DNA of 64,000 nt from an uncultured Bacteriovorax sp. (GTDB taxonomy: Bacteria; Bdellovibrionota; Bacteriovoracia; Bacteriovoracales; Bacteriovoracaceae), in assembly GCA_946480715.1 (NCBI GenBank), contig CAMLKK010000001.1, positions 149,108 through 213,107 on the forward strand. The letters are read 5' to 3'. A program made the position numbers and the translations under genes. Shown here one piece after another: positions 8,999-18,638 of the stretch (its first letter is position 1; each line of letters begins with the position of its first letter). The notes under the pieces are model-generated. The model ran no database searches, was not told where the DNA came from, and saw only the letters and a program-made list of their open reading frames with translations.

Positions 8999-9907
8999 TT
9001 AATCGAAAAGCGACAGCTGAGGTTTCATAGATTCTTTTGCCGAGATAATTTCACGCGTCTCATGAAGGAGGACTTCTCTTTTAGCAAAAGAATCTTTAAA
9101 AGTTTCGATAACGAAGAAACTCATTTCAGGATATTTTTGTTTTAGATCGCGCATTTCTTCAGTGATGAGTTCAACGTTTTTGTGATCATCATCACTCATT
9201 CCAAAACGATGGTAGGGTGAGTAACCATATTCTACTATTGCTTTTTCCACACTTGCGCGGATGGCGTGTTTTTTTAATTCGGCGACACTCTTTTTAAAAT
9301 CATGATCGCCAAGTTCAAGTCGTACTTCAGGATTCGAAACAGGGTAGATACTGTGATAATTCGGGTCCGATGGTAAATATCCAGAACGAACCATTTGATT
9401 CACACCATCTTTTATCGTGCGTGGGTGATGCCCTCGTGCAGTTATCAGAGACACTGGTCGTTGATTATAAGTAGCATGGTAGAAACAATTCCATGAAGGA
9501 GCTTTCCACATTGAATCAACATTAAGAAGTGCTTTTTGCACGTCTTCTACGAAGCCCTGCTGTTTACCAGCTTTAACTTCAATGGGATTAAGTTCACGAT
9601 CACGGAAGTAACGAAATGATCCGTTTTGATCGTTAAAATCCATATAGTAGTCGGCATAAGGGCCGCTTACACCAATGTTTTTGTTTTCGTGGGCGAACTC
9701 AGAGCTAGATAGGGATACTTCTTCGCCCGTTTTTTTATGAAAAATAATGATCGGAGTTGAGAGGAAAGCGACGTTATCATCGAAATCGAAAAAATAAAAC
9801 GAACGCCCACCGAGGTGGAAGTTGCGATCTTGCTCACGAGGGATGTTATCAAGTCCGAAACTTAATTGCCCTGGAAGCTGTGGTTGTTTTTTCGTTTTCT
9901 TTGCCAT
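8999..9907 (-). CDS. HAD-like protein with C-terminal QLSLF peptide
   Basis: The start is ATG 9905-9907, because a longer reading frame would overlap the upstream gene by about 150 bases. HAD motif I is visible as FYFFDFDDNV (Asp41, Asp43), and a motif II-like strand is SLITARGH. The central part between them appears to act as a cap or substrate region (SWNCFYHATYNQRPV). The 302-residue protein ends in KPQLSLFD. QLSLF matches the known bacterial beta-clamp-binding pentapeptide (QL[SD]LF). Phosphatase or phosphotransferase activity is inferred from motif I only; the substrate is unknown. It neighbours dnaE, on the opposite strand. Confidence 0.65.
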   Translation of the reverse strand: MAKKTKKQPQLPGQLSFGLDNIPREQDRNFHLGGRSFYFFDFDDNVAFLSTPIIIFHKKTGEEVSLSSSEFAHENKNIGVSGPYADYYMDFNDQNGSFRYFRDRELNPIEVKAGKQQGFVEDVQKALLNVDSMWKAPSWNCFYHATYNQRPVSLITARGHHPRTIKDGVNQMVRSGYLPSDPNYHSIYPVSNPEVRLELGDHDFKKSVAELKKHAIRASVEKAIVEYGYSPYHRFGMSDDDHKNVELITEEMRDLKQKYPEMSFFVIETFKDSFAKREVLLHETREIISAKESMKPQLSLFD

Positions 9908-9915
9908 TTTAATTC

Positions 9916-10536
9916 TTATAAATCTGTGATCATCTTCGCCAAATCTATAACCTGGTTTGGATAATCTCTTAAGTTTATTTTTTCCGCTCTTTTCTTTTTT
10001 TGCAAGGCCAAATTTGTTAGGCATAAAGCGCGTACTGGAGTCGGACGTTCTTCGCTTTTTGCGCAATTGTCGTAGAAACCGATGGCCAGTGAAGCATAAG
10101 CTTCATGGCGAGTTATGATTTCTTTAATGAGTCCTAGGTCTTTTCCTGCTTCCAGAATGGGTTCTGGCGTTCTATGAAGAGCTTCCGCAGGGAGTTTTTT
10201 AATATCCCCAAGTTTTGGCATTCTTAACTCAACTTCTACGAGCAATGACTTAAACGATTCAGCACTCATGCGGTTGATTTCTTCTTCCGTATAAAGCCTT
10301 TCCTGGGTGACAATGGGCGCTTCATTCAACGGTACAAGTTCCTTTTTGGTGCGTAAGCTTTTGTTTAAAAAACTTCGTATTTTATCGTTTAACGGGGCCT
10401 TGCTAGGAGTGGTCAACTGACTTTTACTTTCATTTGAGAGCTTAGGTTTTCGCGTGTTGAGATAAATAGACGTCCCGGCCAAAATGGCCGCAAGAATAAG
10501 AAGCACCAAAGGTAGTGAAAACTCTTTGAGTTTCAT
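9916..10536 (-). CDS. Membrane-anchored protein of unknown function
   Basis: One N-terminal membrane helix (LPLVLLILAAILAGTSIYL) is followed by a lysine/threonine-rich linker and an alpha-helical periplasmic domain of about 150 residues. That domain contains two cysteines (DNCAKSEERP and VRALCLTNLA) that could form a disulfide. No recognised family. It lies 8 bases upstream of the HAD-like gene and is probably cotranscribed with it. Confidence 0.65.
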   Translation of the reverse strand: MKLKEFSLPLVLLILAAILAGTSIYLNTRKPKLSNESKSQLTTPSKAPLNDKIRSFLNKSLRTKKELVPLNEAPIVTQERLYTEEEINRMSAESFKSLLVEVELRMPKLGDIKKLPAEALHRTPEPILEAGKDLGLIKEIITRHEAYASLAIGFYDNCAKSEERPTPVRALCLTNLALQKKKRAEKINLRDYPNQVIDLAKMITDL

Positions 10537-10704
10537 TTTTATTTACCCTAGAAAGGTCTAATTACGGGAAGTTTACGCTAAAAGTCAGTTTCACTCAATA
10601 TACGACCTTTGGACCGTGTAAAAATTGACTGAAAAGTTCCTGACTTTGTGAGGGGAAAATGAGAAAATTTTGTTAAATATTCCAGGCCTTAGAGAGAAAA
10701 AACC
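10537..10704. other. Divergent intergenic region upstream of dnaE
   Basis: This 168-base spacer separates the minus-strand anchored protein from dnaE. It contains a TTGACT at 10625-10630 and AT-rich sequence, but no -10 element at good spacing that I would commit to. No repeats or RNA gene seen. Confidence 0.4.
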
Positions 10705-13700
10705 ATGTCGTTTTTAGACACACACAAAGACAGTTTTGTTCACCTCCATTTGCACACTCAATACTCCCTTCTAGATGGGGCCATCAGGCTAAAAGATCTC
10801 ATCAAAAAGGCGCAGGAGTTTGGCGTACCCGCTATAGCGCAAACCGATCACGGCAACATGTTTGGCGCGATTGATTTCTATACTCAGTGTAAAGCGGCGG
10901 GCATCAAACCGATTCTGGGTTCAGAAATATATTTCACGGCAGGATCACGTTTTGAAAAAGGCGCGCTTAAAAAACAAAAGGTCGTAGGCTCACAGGATGA
11001 GACGGAATCTCGTCACGCCATTCACCACCTCATTCTTCTTTGTAAAAATGAAACTGGTTATCAAAATCTTTGTAAGCTTCTTTCTCGCGCGTACATGGAA
11101 GGATTTTATTACAAGCCACGCGCTGACTATGAACTGCTTCGAGAATTTAAAGAAGGACTCATCTGTACGACAGCTTGTTTGAAAGGCGAAGTCGGATATA
11201 ACTTTTTTTCTGATCAAGATGATCGCGCGATCAAGGCGATTGAAAAATTAAAAGATCTTTTTGGTGATGACTTCTATCTGGAAATTCAAGAAAACGGAAT
11301 TCCAGAGCAGGTTCCCGTTAATAAAAAAATTATTGAATACGCTCGTTCGACTGGAACAAAATTAGTAGCGACTAACGATTGTCACTATCTTACTCGTGAA
11401 GATGCGGCCGCGCAGGAAGTTCTTCTTTGCGTGCAAACAGGGAAGACGTTGCAAGACGAGCAACGTATGCGTTTAACAACGAATGAGTTCTTCTACAAAT
11501 CACCGACAGAGATGCGTGAAGCTTTTCATTATGCTCCTGATGCCTGCGACAATACTTTATTGATTGCTGATCAATGTAACGTTGAATTCAAATGGAAGGA
11601 CGCTAAAGGGAATCAAATTTATCACCTTCCTGATTATCCAATTGAGACGGACGAAACACCGGAACAATATTTCAGACGAAATGCCCATGAAGGGATGACA
11701 GCTCGTTTTGAAGGTCCTCACTTTGCTAAATTGCGATTAGAAGCGAATTGGGAAACGGAAATTAAACCGAAATACCTCGAGCGCTTAGAAGACGAATTGA
11801 ACATGATCGTGAAGATGGGATTCCCTGGATACTTCCTGATCGTATCGGACTTCATCAAATGGGCAAAGAAAAATGGATGTCCAGTTGGTCCAGGTCGTGG
11901 ATCGGGAGCAGGTTCCATTGTGGCCTATGCTCTCGACATTACCAACGTTGATCCCATTCCATTCAACTTACTCTTTGAGCGATTCATCAACCCTGAACGT
12001 ATTTCGATGCCGGACTTCGATGTCGACTTCTGTCAGGAAAATCGTTACCGAGTTATTGATTACGTTACCCAGAAATACGGTGAAGATCGTGTTGGTCAAA
12101 TTATCACTTTTGGTAAACTTCAAGCAAAGGCCGTTATCAAAGACGTCTCACGCGTTTTTGGTTTAAGTTTTGGTGAAGCCGATGTCATTTCAAAACTCAT
12201 CCCAGAAGAATTGAAAATGACCATCGATAAAGCGCTTGAGCTTGAACCAAAGCTCGGCGAGCTTATGGACTCTGATCCGCGTATCAAACAAGTTATTAAC
12301 ATTTCCCGCAGACTCGAAGGACTTCTTCGTCACGCTTCGATTCACGCTGCCGGTGTTATTATTACCAATCTTCCGCTCGTTAATTACTGTCCATTGTTCA
12401 GAGGACGCGAAGGTGAGAAGGTTATTCAATTTGATAAAGACTTCTCGGAAAAGATTGGTCTCGTCAAATTCGACTTCTTAGGATTAAAAACTTTAACGGT
12501 TATTGAAAGTGCTTCGAACTTTATCCGTCGTGATAAAGATCCTTCTTTTGATATTGAAAATATCGATCTCGAAGATAAAAAAGTTTTTGAATTCGTCTCG
12601 GCCGGAGAAACGATCGGTGTGTTCCAGCTTGAATCAAGCGGGATGATCGATCTATGTAAACGTATTGCTCCTGGATCTATCGACGATATTTCTTCCATCA
12701 ACGCTCTCTACCGACCAGGTCCACTTGAATCAGGAATTGTCGATGAGTTTATTGAAATCAAACACGGAAGACAGCAAGCTCACTATCCGTTTGAAAGTTT
12801 AGTTCCAGTTCTAAAAGATACATACGGAGTTATCATTTACCAAGAGCAGGTAATGAACGTGGCCCGTATTGTCGCTGGATATTCTCTCGGTCAAGCGGAC
12901 ATGCTACGTCGAGCGATGGGGAAAAAGAAAGCTGACGAGATGGCCCACCACCGTCAAATTTTCATGAAGGGTGCTGAAGAGCGCGGATACGATTTAAAAG
13001 TTGCGAGCGACCTCTTCGATAAAATGGAAAAGTTTGCGGAGTACGGATTCAACAAATCTCACGCCGTTGCATATTCTGTTATTTCATATCAAACAGCATG
13101 GTTGAAATATTATTATCCAGCTCAATTCTTTGCGGCCTTGTTGTCGACTGAATTAGGCTCGATGGAAAAAATCACTCAGTATATTGCTGATGCAAAACAT
13201 TTTGACATTGAAGTTCTTCCACCAGATGTAAACGAATCAATCTGGCCTTTCAACGTCGTTGGGAAAAACATCCGATTTGGTATGGGTGCCGTTAAAAACG
13301 TCGGCCAAAACGCTGTAGAAGAAATTGTGCGTGAACGCACTGAGAATGGACCATTCACAGGTCTGCTCAATTTCTGTGAACGTGTAAATTTAAAGATCAT
13401 CAACACTCGTGTTTTTGAATCACTGATCAAAGTTGGTGCATTCGATAACTGCGAAAAGATGAACAGAAAAACATTACTTGAAAATTTAGAAATGATCCTG
13501 GCCTACTGTAAAAAACGCCAGGAAGAAGCATCTGCTGGCCTTGTTTCTCTTTTTGATATGGGTGGAGAGTCGCTTTCTCAAACGGCCGAAGATAATCTCG
13601 ATATTCAAGTCGTGAATGACTTTGATGACCTGGAAAAACTCGCGCACGAAGCGGAGCTTATGGGGATTTACATTTCCGGGCATCCGCTTGATCGTTATAA

Positions 13701-14298
13701 AAACTTGATGCAAGAGTTGGCGACGATGCCAATTGCGAATGTTCAGGATTTTATCGGGACAGATCAAAAACGAACAATGACGTTAGCGGGACAGTTCACG
13801 GCGAAGAAAAACATTCTGACGAAAAAAGGCGACAAAATGTGTTTTGCGACCTTGGAGGATTTGTCAGGTAAATTGGAATGTATCATTTTTCCTAAGACAT
13901 TCGCAGAATATGAAATGCTTCTCGCTGGTGATGATCCTGTTCTCGTAGAGGGAACAGTTAACCTTCAGGAAAGCCCGAGAAAAATCCTCGCGGAAAAAAT
14001 TTACAAGCTGAAAGAACATTCGGAGACCAAGATCACTGGTGTTAGAATCAATGTTGACTTGACTGACCTAACGGAAATTAAGCTTTCAAAACTTCGCCAG
14101 GTTTTATTGTCTTATCGTGGGTCAACACCAATGCACATGATCTTTGAAGGTCCAGGCGGAAAGGCGAGATTGCCATTGGGAGAAGAATTTCTCATCAATC
14201 CAACGCCTCAGATGGCCCATCAGATTAATGAAGTTTTCTCTCGAGATGCCGTCAAGTTCATCATCGATGGGAAACTCGAGGACGTTAATGTTCAGTAA
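10705..14298 (+). CDS. dnaE: DNA polymerase III alpha subunit
   Basis: This is the replicative polymerase. The PHP domain opens with FVHLHLHTQYSLLDGAI. The palm active site includes GPGRGSGAGSIVAYAL and the catalytic Asp pair in MPDFDVDFCQ. RRAMGKKKADEM and YGFNKSHAVAYSVISYQTAW are family landmarks, followed by an HhH region (ADAKHFDIEVLPPDVNES) and an OB domain (MTLAGQFTAKKNILTKKGDKM). The length of 1197 residues is typical of DnaE1. GLVSLFDMGG, near residue 950, lies where clamp-binding motifs occur in relatives. The next gene begins inside its last 11 bases. Confidence 0.97.
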   Translation: MSFLDTHKDSFVHLHLHTQYSLLDGAIRLKDLIKKAQEFGVPAIAQTDHGNMFGAIDFYTQCKAAGIKPILGSEIYFTAGSRFEKGALKKQKVVGSQDETESRHAIHHLILLCKNETGYQNLCKLLSRAYMEGFYYKPRADYELLREFKEGLICTTACLKGEVGYNFFSDQDDRAIKAIEKLKDLFGDDFYLEIQENGIPEQVPVNKKIIEYARSTGTKLVATNDCHYLTREDAAAQEVLLCVQTGKTLQDEQRMRLTTNEFFYKSPTEMREAFHYAPDACDNTLLIADQCNVEFKWKDAKGNQIYHLPDYPIETDETPEQYFRRNAHEGMTARFEGPHFAKLRLEANWETEIKPKYLERLEDELNMIVKMGFPGYFLIVSDFIKWAKKNGCPVGPGRGSGAGSIVAYALDITNVDPIPFNLLFERFINPERISMPDFDVDFCQENRYRVIDYVTQKYGEDRVGQIITFGKLQAKAVIKDVSRVFGLSFGEADVISKLIPEELKMTIDKALELEPKLGELMDSDPRIKQVINISRRLEGLLRHASIHAAGVIITNLPLVNYCPLFRGREGEKVIQFDKDFSEKIGLVKFDFLGLKTLTVIESASNFIRRDKDPSFDIENIDLEDKKVFEFVSAGETIGVFQLESSGMIDLCKRIAPGSIDDISSINALYRPGPLESGIVDEFIEIKHGRQQAHYPFESLVPVLKDTYGVIIYQEQVMNVARIVAGYSLGQADMLRRAMGKKKADEMAHHRQIFMKGAEERGYDLKVASDLFDKMEKFAEYGFNKSHAVAYSVISYQTAWLKYYYPAQFFAALLSTELGSMEKITQYIADAKHFDIEVLPPDVNESIWPFNVVGKNIRFGMGAVKNVGQNAVEEIVRERTENGPFTGLLNFCERVNLKIINTRVFESLIKVGAFDNCEKMNRKTLLENLEMILAYCKKRQEEASAGLVSLFDMGGESLSQTAEDNLDIQVVNDFDDLEKLAHEAELMGIYISGHPLDRYKNLMQELATMPIANVQDFIGTDQKRTMTLAGQFTAKKNILTKKGDKMCFATLEDLSGKLECIIFPKTFAEYEMLLAGDDPVLVEGTVNLQESPRKILAEKIYKLKEHSETKITGVRINVDLTDLTEIKLSKLRQVLLSYRGSTPMHMIFEGPGGKARLPLGEEFLINPTPQMAHQINEVFSRDAVKFIIDGKLEDVNVQ

Positions 14299-15490
14299 AT
14301 TTCTCACTCTGATTTTATTTTTAATTTTTAGTGTTCATTCATTAGCTTCAGAAAAGAGCGTATCAGTTGAACTGATGCTCTCTTCTGAAGCAAAATCAAA
14401 TGAAGCAGATCTGCTTACTTTAAAAGCTATGCAGAAAGCGCTTAGTGATTTTTGGACAGCAGAAAATCTTAAGCCTGAGATATTCTGGACGAAGCTCAAT
14501 GAGAAAAAAGCTTTCGATAAACTTCCACTCAAAGAATCACTTCAATTTCTCCAACCATTTTTTTTAAAAGGTCAGCTGGCGATGCCAGTTCCTCTTGAGG
14601 ATGAAGTGGCCCCTGCTGAGAAAACGGAACAGGCACTCTCTCACGGTGTTTATAAATATGAAATCGATGAAGAGAAGGCCAGAAAACTTCACGAACAGAT
14701 CGTTTCAGATCTTCCGGATTTTGGGCAAAAAAGTTTTTTCATACTTGCAGACATCGATATTGATGACTCGCTTTCATGGACAGACTTAGGTGTGACTAAA
14801 GCGGAAAGTTTTTCAGGAGTCATCAAAGAGTCCTGGAAAAAATTAGCATCGGAGCATTTTAAAGGTTTCGATCATTACATTGTTTTAAATAAAGATATTC
14901 CAAGAGGAGAGACTGTTCATCCACAGACTCTTGTGTTGAAATGGAAATCACGACTAAAAAAAACATTCACTGATAGCGATAAAAAAAATGGCAAGTTCGA
15001 GTTATCGGCCCAATATGTTCTGGCAAAACCATCGACAAACGAATCGCTCATTGCGTTTGATTTTCCAGGTCAAAAAAGAGATTTTCCACTCAGTAATCCT
15101 AAAGTTTTAAGTTCAGGACTCGCAAGTTTGATTTACAATCTTTTAAACTCGCAAACATCAAAAATCGCTACTGCTGTCGATTCTTCAATGTCAGCGGCAA
15201 CTGTGGAACTAAGCGAGTTCAAAGTGAGCAGCACTCATGGACTCTCTGATCTTTATCAAGTCATGAATGCCTTAAACGAATCAATGAAATCGATCGGACT
15301 TAAAGTAGAATTAAAGACGTTTTCTAATCCTGGCTCTATTCTAATTTTTAAAAGCAACGTCCCTTCAGCTAAACTCATTGAACTTCTCGCGGCCAATGGG
15401 GGAAGACATGACGTGAATGAGCAAAAACTTCTTGTTTTCAACCCACAGGACAAAAGTTTTGCAATTATCCCAAAAGATGGGAATAATTGA
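14288..15490 (+). CDS. Exported protein of unknown function coupled to dnaE
   Basis: The start at ATG 14288 gives a signal peptide (MFSKFLTLILFLIFSVHSLAS). Longer upstream frames run inside dnaE and lack a signal. The 400-residue mature protein has two moderately conserved-looking halves. One contains KSFFILADIDIDDSLSW; the other, near the C-terminus, contains LYQVMNALNESMKSIGLKVE and an Ile/Ala-rich end. I do not recognise a family; a DUF2066-like origin is possible. Its overlap with dnaE by 11 bases implies coupling, although a functional link to replication is not expected. Confidence 0.65.
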   Translation: MFSKFLTLILFLIFSVHSLASEKSVSVELMLSSEAKSNEADLLTLKAMQKALSDFWTAENLKPEIFWTKLNEKKAFDKLPLKESLQFLQPFFLKGQLAMPVPLEDEVAPAEKTEQALSHGVYKYEIDEEKARKLHEQIVSDLPDFGQKSFFILADIDIDDSLSWTDLGVTKAESFSGVIKESWKKLASEHFKGFDHYIVLNKDIPRGETVHPQTLVLKWKSRLKKTFTDSDKKNGKFELSAQYVLAKPSTNESLIAFDFPGQKRDFPLSNPKVLSSGLASLIYNLLNSQTSKIATAVDSSMSAATVELSEFKVSSTHGLSDLYQVMNALNESMKSIGLKVELKTFSNPGSILIFKSNVPSAKLIELLAANGGRHDVNEQKLLVFNPQDKSFAIIPKDGNN

Positions 15491-15529
15491 TTTGAGTGTT
15501 GGATCAACATGATTCAATGAGGGACTTAA

Positions 15530-16450
15530 ATGCTCAAGAAATATTTGGCTCTTTTTTTAGTTCTTAATTTCATTGGTTGTTCTTCAAACGTTATTCAACG
15601 TGACGGTCAAGGCAAGCGCCCACGCGCAGAAGAACGCAAATATTTTTCCGGCGTAAAAAAGAAAATCGCCCTTCTTCCTTTTTTTAACGAATCTCCATTT
15701 GAGTCAGAAGACCTGGAAGTTAATGCAACTGAAGAGTTGCGTATGGAACTTTCACGCTCTGGTGAATTTATAATCGATCCAAGTTCTGCAAAACTTTTCG
15801 GCACTTCAAAAGAAATTTATGTTGGTGGAGGGATGAAGCTCGTTCAGCTCACTCGCCAAGCTAAAATCGCCGGTGTGAATTTTGTCGTCTTCGGGAGAGT
15901 GATCGATGCGCGTGTTCGCGAAAAAAGCGATGAGATCGGTATCGTTCGCCAAACGAAGTCATACACTGAAAGCAAGGTGGAAGTTCGAGTTTACGATGTA
16001 AATGCGGGTAAAGAAATTTATACTGAAACACTTCAAGGTTATGCTGACGACAGCTCATATCGTTTCTTTTCATCAGACCGCGAAGATTACCTGGCCTACC
16101 GCCGCGATCTGCTTCGTTATGCTGTAAGAGTAGCAGTCCGCAAATCTGTACCAAAAGTTGTAGAGCTTGCAAGCAAGTTGGATTGGGTTGGTCGAGTTGC
16201 AAAAATCATCGGAACAAAAGTTTATCTCAATGCTGGCCGCGAAAGTGGAATCAACATCGGAGACATTCTCAAAATAATCACTGAAGGAACTGAGATCTAC
16301 GACCCTGAAACAGGCGCGCTCATCGGTATGAGTAAAGGCGACATGAAAGGGACTATTGAAGTCGTAGACTACTTCGGCACAGACGGCTCTATCGCAATAC
16401 TGCATTCAGGCGGCCAAGTGTTAGAAGGTGACTTCGTCCAACTCTATTAA
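15530..16450 (+). CDS. CsgG/FlgT-like outer-membrane lipoprotein
   Basis: A lipoprotein signal (MLKKYLALFLVLNFIGCSS) is followed by a domain resembling the CsgG/TolB-N nucleotide-free fold: KKIALLPFFNESPFES, ELRMELSRSGEFIIDPSSA, and AKIAGVNFVVFGRVIDAR. The C-terminal 80 residues look like the FlgT/CsgG-associated beta module (GRVAKIIGTKVYLNAGRESG and INIGDILKI). Such proteins sit on the periplasmic face of the outer membrane and support secretion channels or flagellar rings. No curli genes are nearby, so the exact role is open. It probably shares a transcript with the upstream exported protein and with pyrD. Confidence 0.7.
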   Translation: MLKKYLALFLVLNFIGCSSNVIQRDGQGKRPRAEERKYFSGVKKKIALLPFFNESPFESEDLEVNATEELRMELSRSGEFIIDPSSAKLFGTSKEIYVGGGMKLVQLTRQAKIAGVNFVVFGRVIDARVREKSDEIGIVRQTKSYTESKVEVRVYDVNAGKEIYTETLQGYADDSSYRFFSSDREDYLAYRRDLLRYAVRVAVRKSVPKVVELASKLDWVGRVAKIIGTKVYLNAGRESGINIGDILKIITEGTEIYDPETGALIGMSKGDMKGTIEVVDYFGTDGSIAILHSGGQVLEGDFVQLY

Positions 16451-16462
16451 TATAATCTAGTC

Positions 16463-17497
16463 ATGTTTTACAATGCATTCAAAAAAATCGCATTTACTCT
16501 CGATGCGGAAAAAGCGCACGAGCTCACAATTGCTTCCATGAAAATGACTGGGCCGCTGTTGCCGGATCGTGCGATGGATTCTCGTTTGTCGGTAAAAGCG
16601 ATGGGGCTCACCTTTCCAGGACCGATTGGATTGGCGGCAGGCCTAGATAAAAATGCGGAAGCCATTTCGTTTCTTACTCATCTACCTTTTGGATTTGTTG
16701 AGGTGGGAACTGTGACACCAAAAGCACAATTAGGAAATGATAAACCTCGACTGTGGAGGTATCCGGCCGAAGAGTCGCTTCGCAATCGTATGGGATTTAA
16801 CAATCACGGTGCTGAAGAAATGCTGAAGAATTTAAAAGCAGCGAAACGCCGTGGCAAAGTTGTCGGCGTGAATCTTGGGAAAAACAAAATCACACCTAAT
16901 GAAGAGGCCCATCTTGATTACGGGGCACTTTATAGAATGTTTGCCCGCGAAGCCGATTATCTCGTCATCAATGTTTCCTCACCTAACACTCCCGGTTTGC
17001 GTGACCTTTTAAGTGACAAAGAACTTAGTCAGATTTTCGAAACAGTTGTAGCTGAAAAAAAACTTTTAAATAAACCTCTGCTCGTCAAAGTTTCACCGGA
17101 TATGGAGAGTGCACAGCTCGCTTCAGTGGTAGGTCTGGTGAACGAATTTAAACTGGAAGGGATCATCGCGACTAATACGACCATTATGCCTGATAGAGGA
17201 GAAGGTGGTATCAGTGGAAGACTGTTGACGAAAAAAGCGCGTGAGGTTCGATTTGAACTTTTAAATGAACTCAGAAAAACCAACTCTCAAGCAGAACTTA
17301 TCGGCGTGGGTGGGATAACTGATTTTGAAGAATTAAAAGATTTCTGGAGTGCGGGCGGAAAACTTGCTCAGATTTACTCTGCGTTTATTTTCAAAGGCCC
17401 TGGTTTTCTCTATGATTTAGAACAAGAACTCCTGCGCGATTTCGCCAAAAAAGGCGTTCAAAATTTTGAAGATTATCTTTCTGCGATTAAAAAATGA
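16463..17497 (+). CDS. pyrD: Dihydroorotate dehydrogenase (quinone, class 2)
   Basis: It oxidises dihydroorotate to orotate and passes electrons to quinone at the inner membrane. The class 2 N-terminal amphipathic helices are present (FYNAFKKIAFTLDAEKAHEL). Core motifs include GLAAGLDKNAEAI, GFVEVGTVTPKAQ, the catalytic-loop VSSPNTPGLRDL and the FMN/phosphate loop IGVGGITDFEE. The length (344) is typical. It begins 12 bases after the CsgG-like gene, and its stop overlaps the next ATG by 4 bases. Confidence 0.96.
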   Translation: MFYNAFKKIAFTLDAEKAHELTIASMKMTGPLLPDRAMDSRLSVKAMGLTFPGPIGLAAGLDKNAEAISFLTHLPFGFVEVGTVTPKAQLGNDKPRLWRYPAEESLRNRMGFNNHGAEEMLKNLKAAKRRGKVVGVNLGKNKITPNEEAHLDYGALYRMFAREADYLVINVSSPNTPGLRDLLSDKELSQIFETVVAEKKLLNKPLLVKVSPDMESAQLASVVGLVNEFKLEGIIATNTTIMPDRGEGGISGRLLTKKAREVRFELLNELRKTNSQAELIGVGGITDFEELKDFWSAGGKLAQIYSAFIFKGPGFLYDLEQELLRDFAKKGVQNFEDYLSAIKK

Positions 17498-17934
17498 AAT
17501 ATCTTTTAATATTTTTGCTTTCAACATCTGTATTTGCTCTCGATGATGAGTCTTTCACCAATAAGGACAAATATGTATTTCTCGATTTGAATGGTAATAG
17601 TCAGCAATCATCATTCATGTTTGATATCACTTTCATTCCACCTGCAGGAAAAAAACTTAACAGCGGTTCCATGATTAGGTTATGGGAAAAAACAAAAGCA
17701 GGGTGGGAAATTTCTGATAAAGGTTACACAGATGAGAGCATCGCTTTTCTTTCATCCTATCATTTGAAAAAAGAACTTAAGAGTAAAATGCTGGATACTG
17801 AGCTTGCTCTTGAAGTGGATTTCATTCACTGTGATCACAATGGTGGTCAATGCAAAATGCAAAAGTACTTGGGAAAAATTAAGCGTTCTCCTAAGACCAA
17901 AGCTGCTGATCAAAAATTAAATTTGAAAATCTAG
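17494..17934 (+). CDS. Small exported protein of unknown function
   Basis: The product has a signal peptide (MKYLLIFLLSTSVFA) and about 130 mature residues. The pattern is beta-rich, with LNSGSMIRLWEKTKAGWEI and a CDHNGGQCKMQKYLG segment carrying two cysteines that may form a disulfide. No family recognised. ATGA overlap with pyrD indicates translational coupling; its 3' end overlaps the convergent queC stop by 4 bases. Confidence 0.65.
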   Translation: MKYLLIFLLSTSVFALDDESFTNKDKYVFLDLNGNSQQSSFMFDITFIPPAGKKLNSGSMIRLWEKTKAGWEISDKGYTDESIAFLSSYHLKKELKSKMLDTELALEVDFIHCDHNGGQCKMQKYLGKIKRSPKTKAADQKLNLKI

Positions 17935-18626
17935 TTGTAGTTTGGACGCTGAAGATATTCGATTGGATCGGCTACACCGGCCTTCGCAAAACCACGCAAG
18001 CGAAGAGCACACGAATCACATACACCACAGGCCTTATCGTTTTTCTCGTAACACGACCAACTGAACTCTAGAGGCGCTTTTAGTTCCAGAGCTTTTTTAA
18101 CGATCTCATCTTTCTTTAAGTAAATCACAGGTGTCACAACTTCAATGTCACCGTTCTTTGTTCCTTCTTTGATGAGATTGTTTACGGCCTTGTAATAAGA
18201 TGGGCGGCAATCTGGGTATCCAGAAGAATCTTCATAAACAGCACCGATGAAAATTTTCTTTGCTCCGATAACTTCTGCCCATGAAACGGCCATCGCAATG
18301 ATGTGTGTGTTTCTAAAAGGCACGTATGAATCCGGAATATCTTCTGAATCACCTTTGTATTTTTTTACATCGATTTTATCGTCGGTGAGAGATGAACCAC
18401 CAATTTGTTTGAGGAAACTCACGTCGATGATTTTTTGGTGAGAGAGTGGAACGTTATAATGAGCTGCGATTTTTTTAAAACTCAAAAGTTCGCGCTCTTC
18501 AGTTTTTTGGCCGTAGTTCAAATGAAGAAAAGCGAGATTTTCATGTTCAGTTGAAGCAATGGCCGCTGTTACAAGCGAATCCATTCCACCACTCACTAAA
18601 CAAACTGCTAAATCTTTACTTTTCAT
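17931..18626 (-). CDS. queC: 7-cyano-7-deazaguanine (preQ0) synthase
   Basis: QueC converts 7-carboxy-7-deazaguanine and ammonia to preQ0 at the expense of ATP, on the queuosine tRNA-modification pathway. The PP-loop SGGMDSLVTAAIA opens the protein. PDSYVPFRNTHIIAMAVSWAE is a family signature. The C-terminal zinc site is formed by cysteines in SWSCYEKNDKACGVCDSCALR. The length (231) is usual. queG, a later step of the same pathway, is encoded at 37972-38964, but not in an operon with queC. It follows the phosphohexomutase gene after 12 bases. Confidence 0.95.
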   Translation of the reverse strand: MKSKDLAVCLVSGGMDSLVTAAIASTEHENLAFLHLNYGQKTEERELLSFKKIAAHYNVPLSHQKIIDVSFLKQIGGSSLTDDKIDVKKYKGDSEDIPDSYVPFRNTHIIAMAVSWAEVIGAKKIFIGAVYEDSSGYPDCRPSYYKAVNNLIKEGTKNGDIEVVTPVIYLKKDEIVKKALELKAPLEFSWSCYEKNDKACGVCDSCALRLRGFAKAGVADPIEYLQRPNYN

Positions 18627-18638
18627 CTGAGAACCCTT

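Noticed and set aside
9908..10066. Longer start of the HAD-like gene
   Set aside because: It would overlap the upstream anchored-protein gene by about 150 bases, and the added Lys/Arg-rich residues are a frame shadow of that gene.
14144..14287. N-terminal extension of the exported protein gene after dnaE
   Set aside because: The extra 48 codons run in an alternative frame inside dnaE and would hide the signal peptide that begins at 14288.
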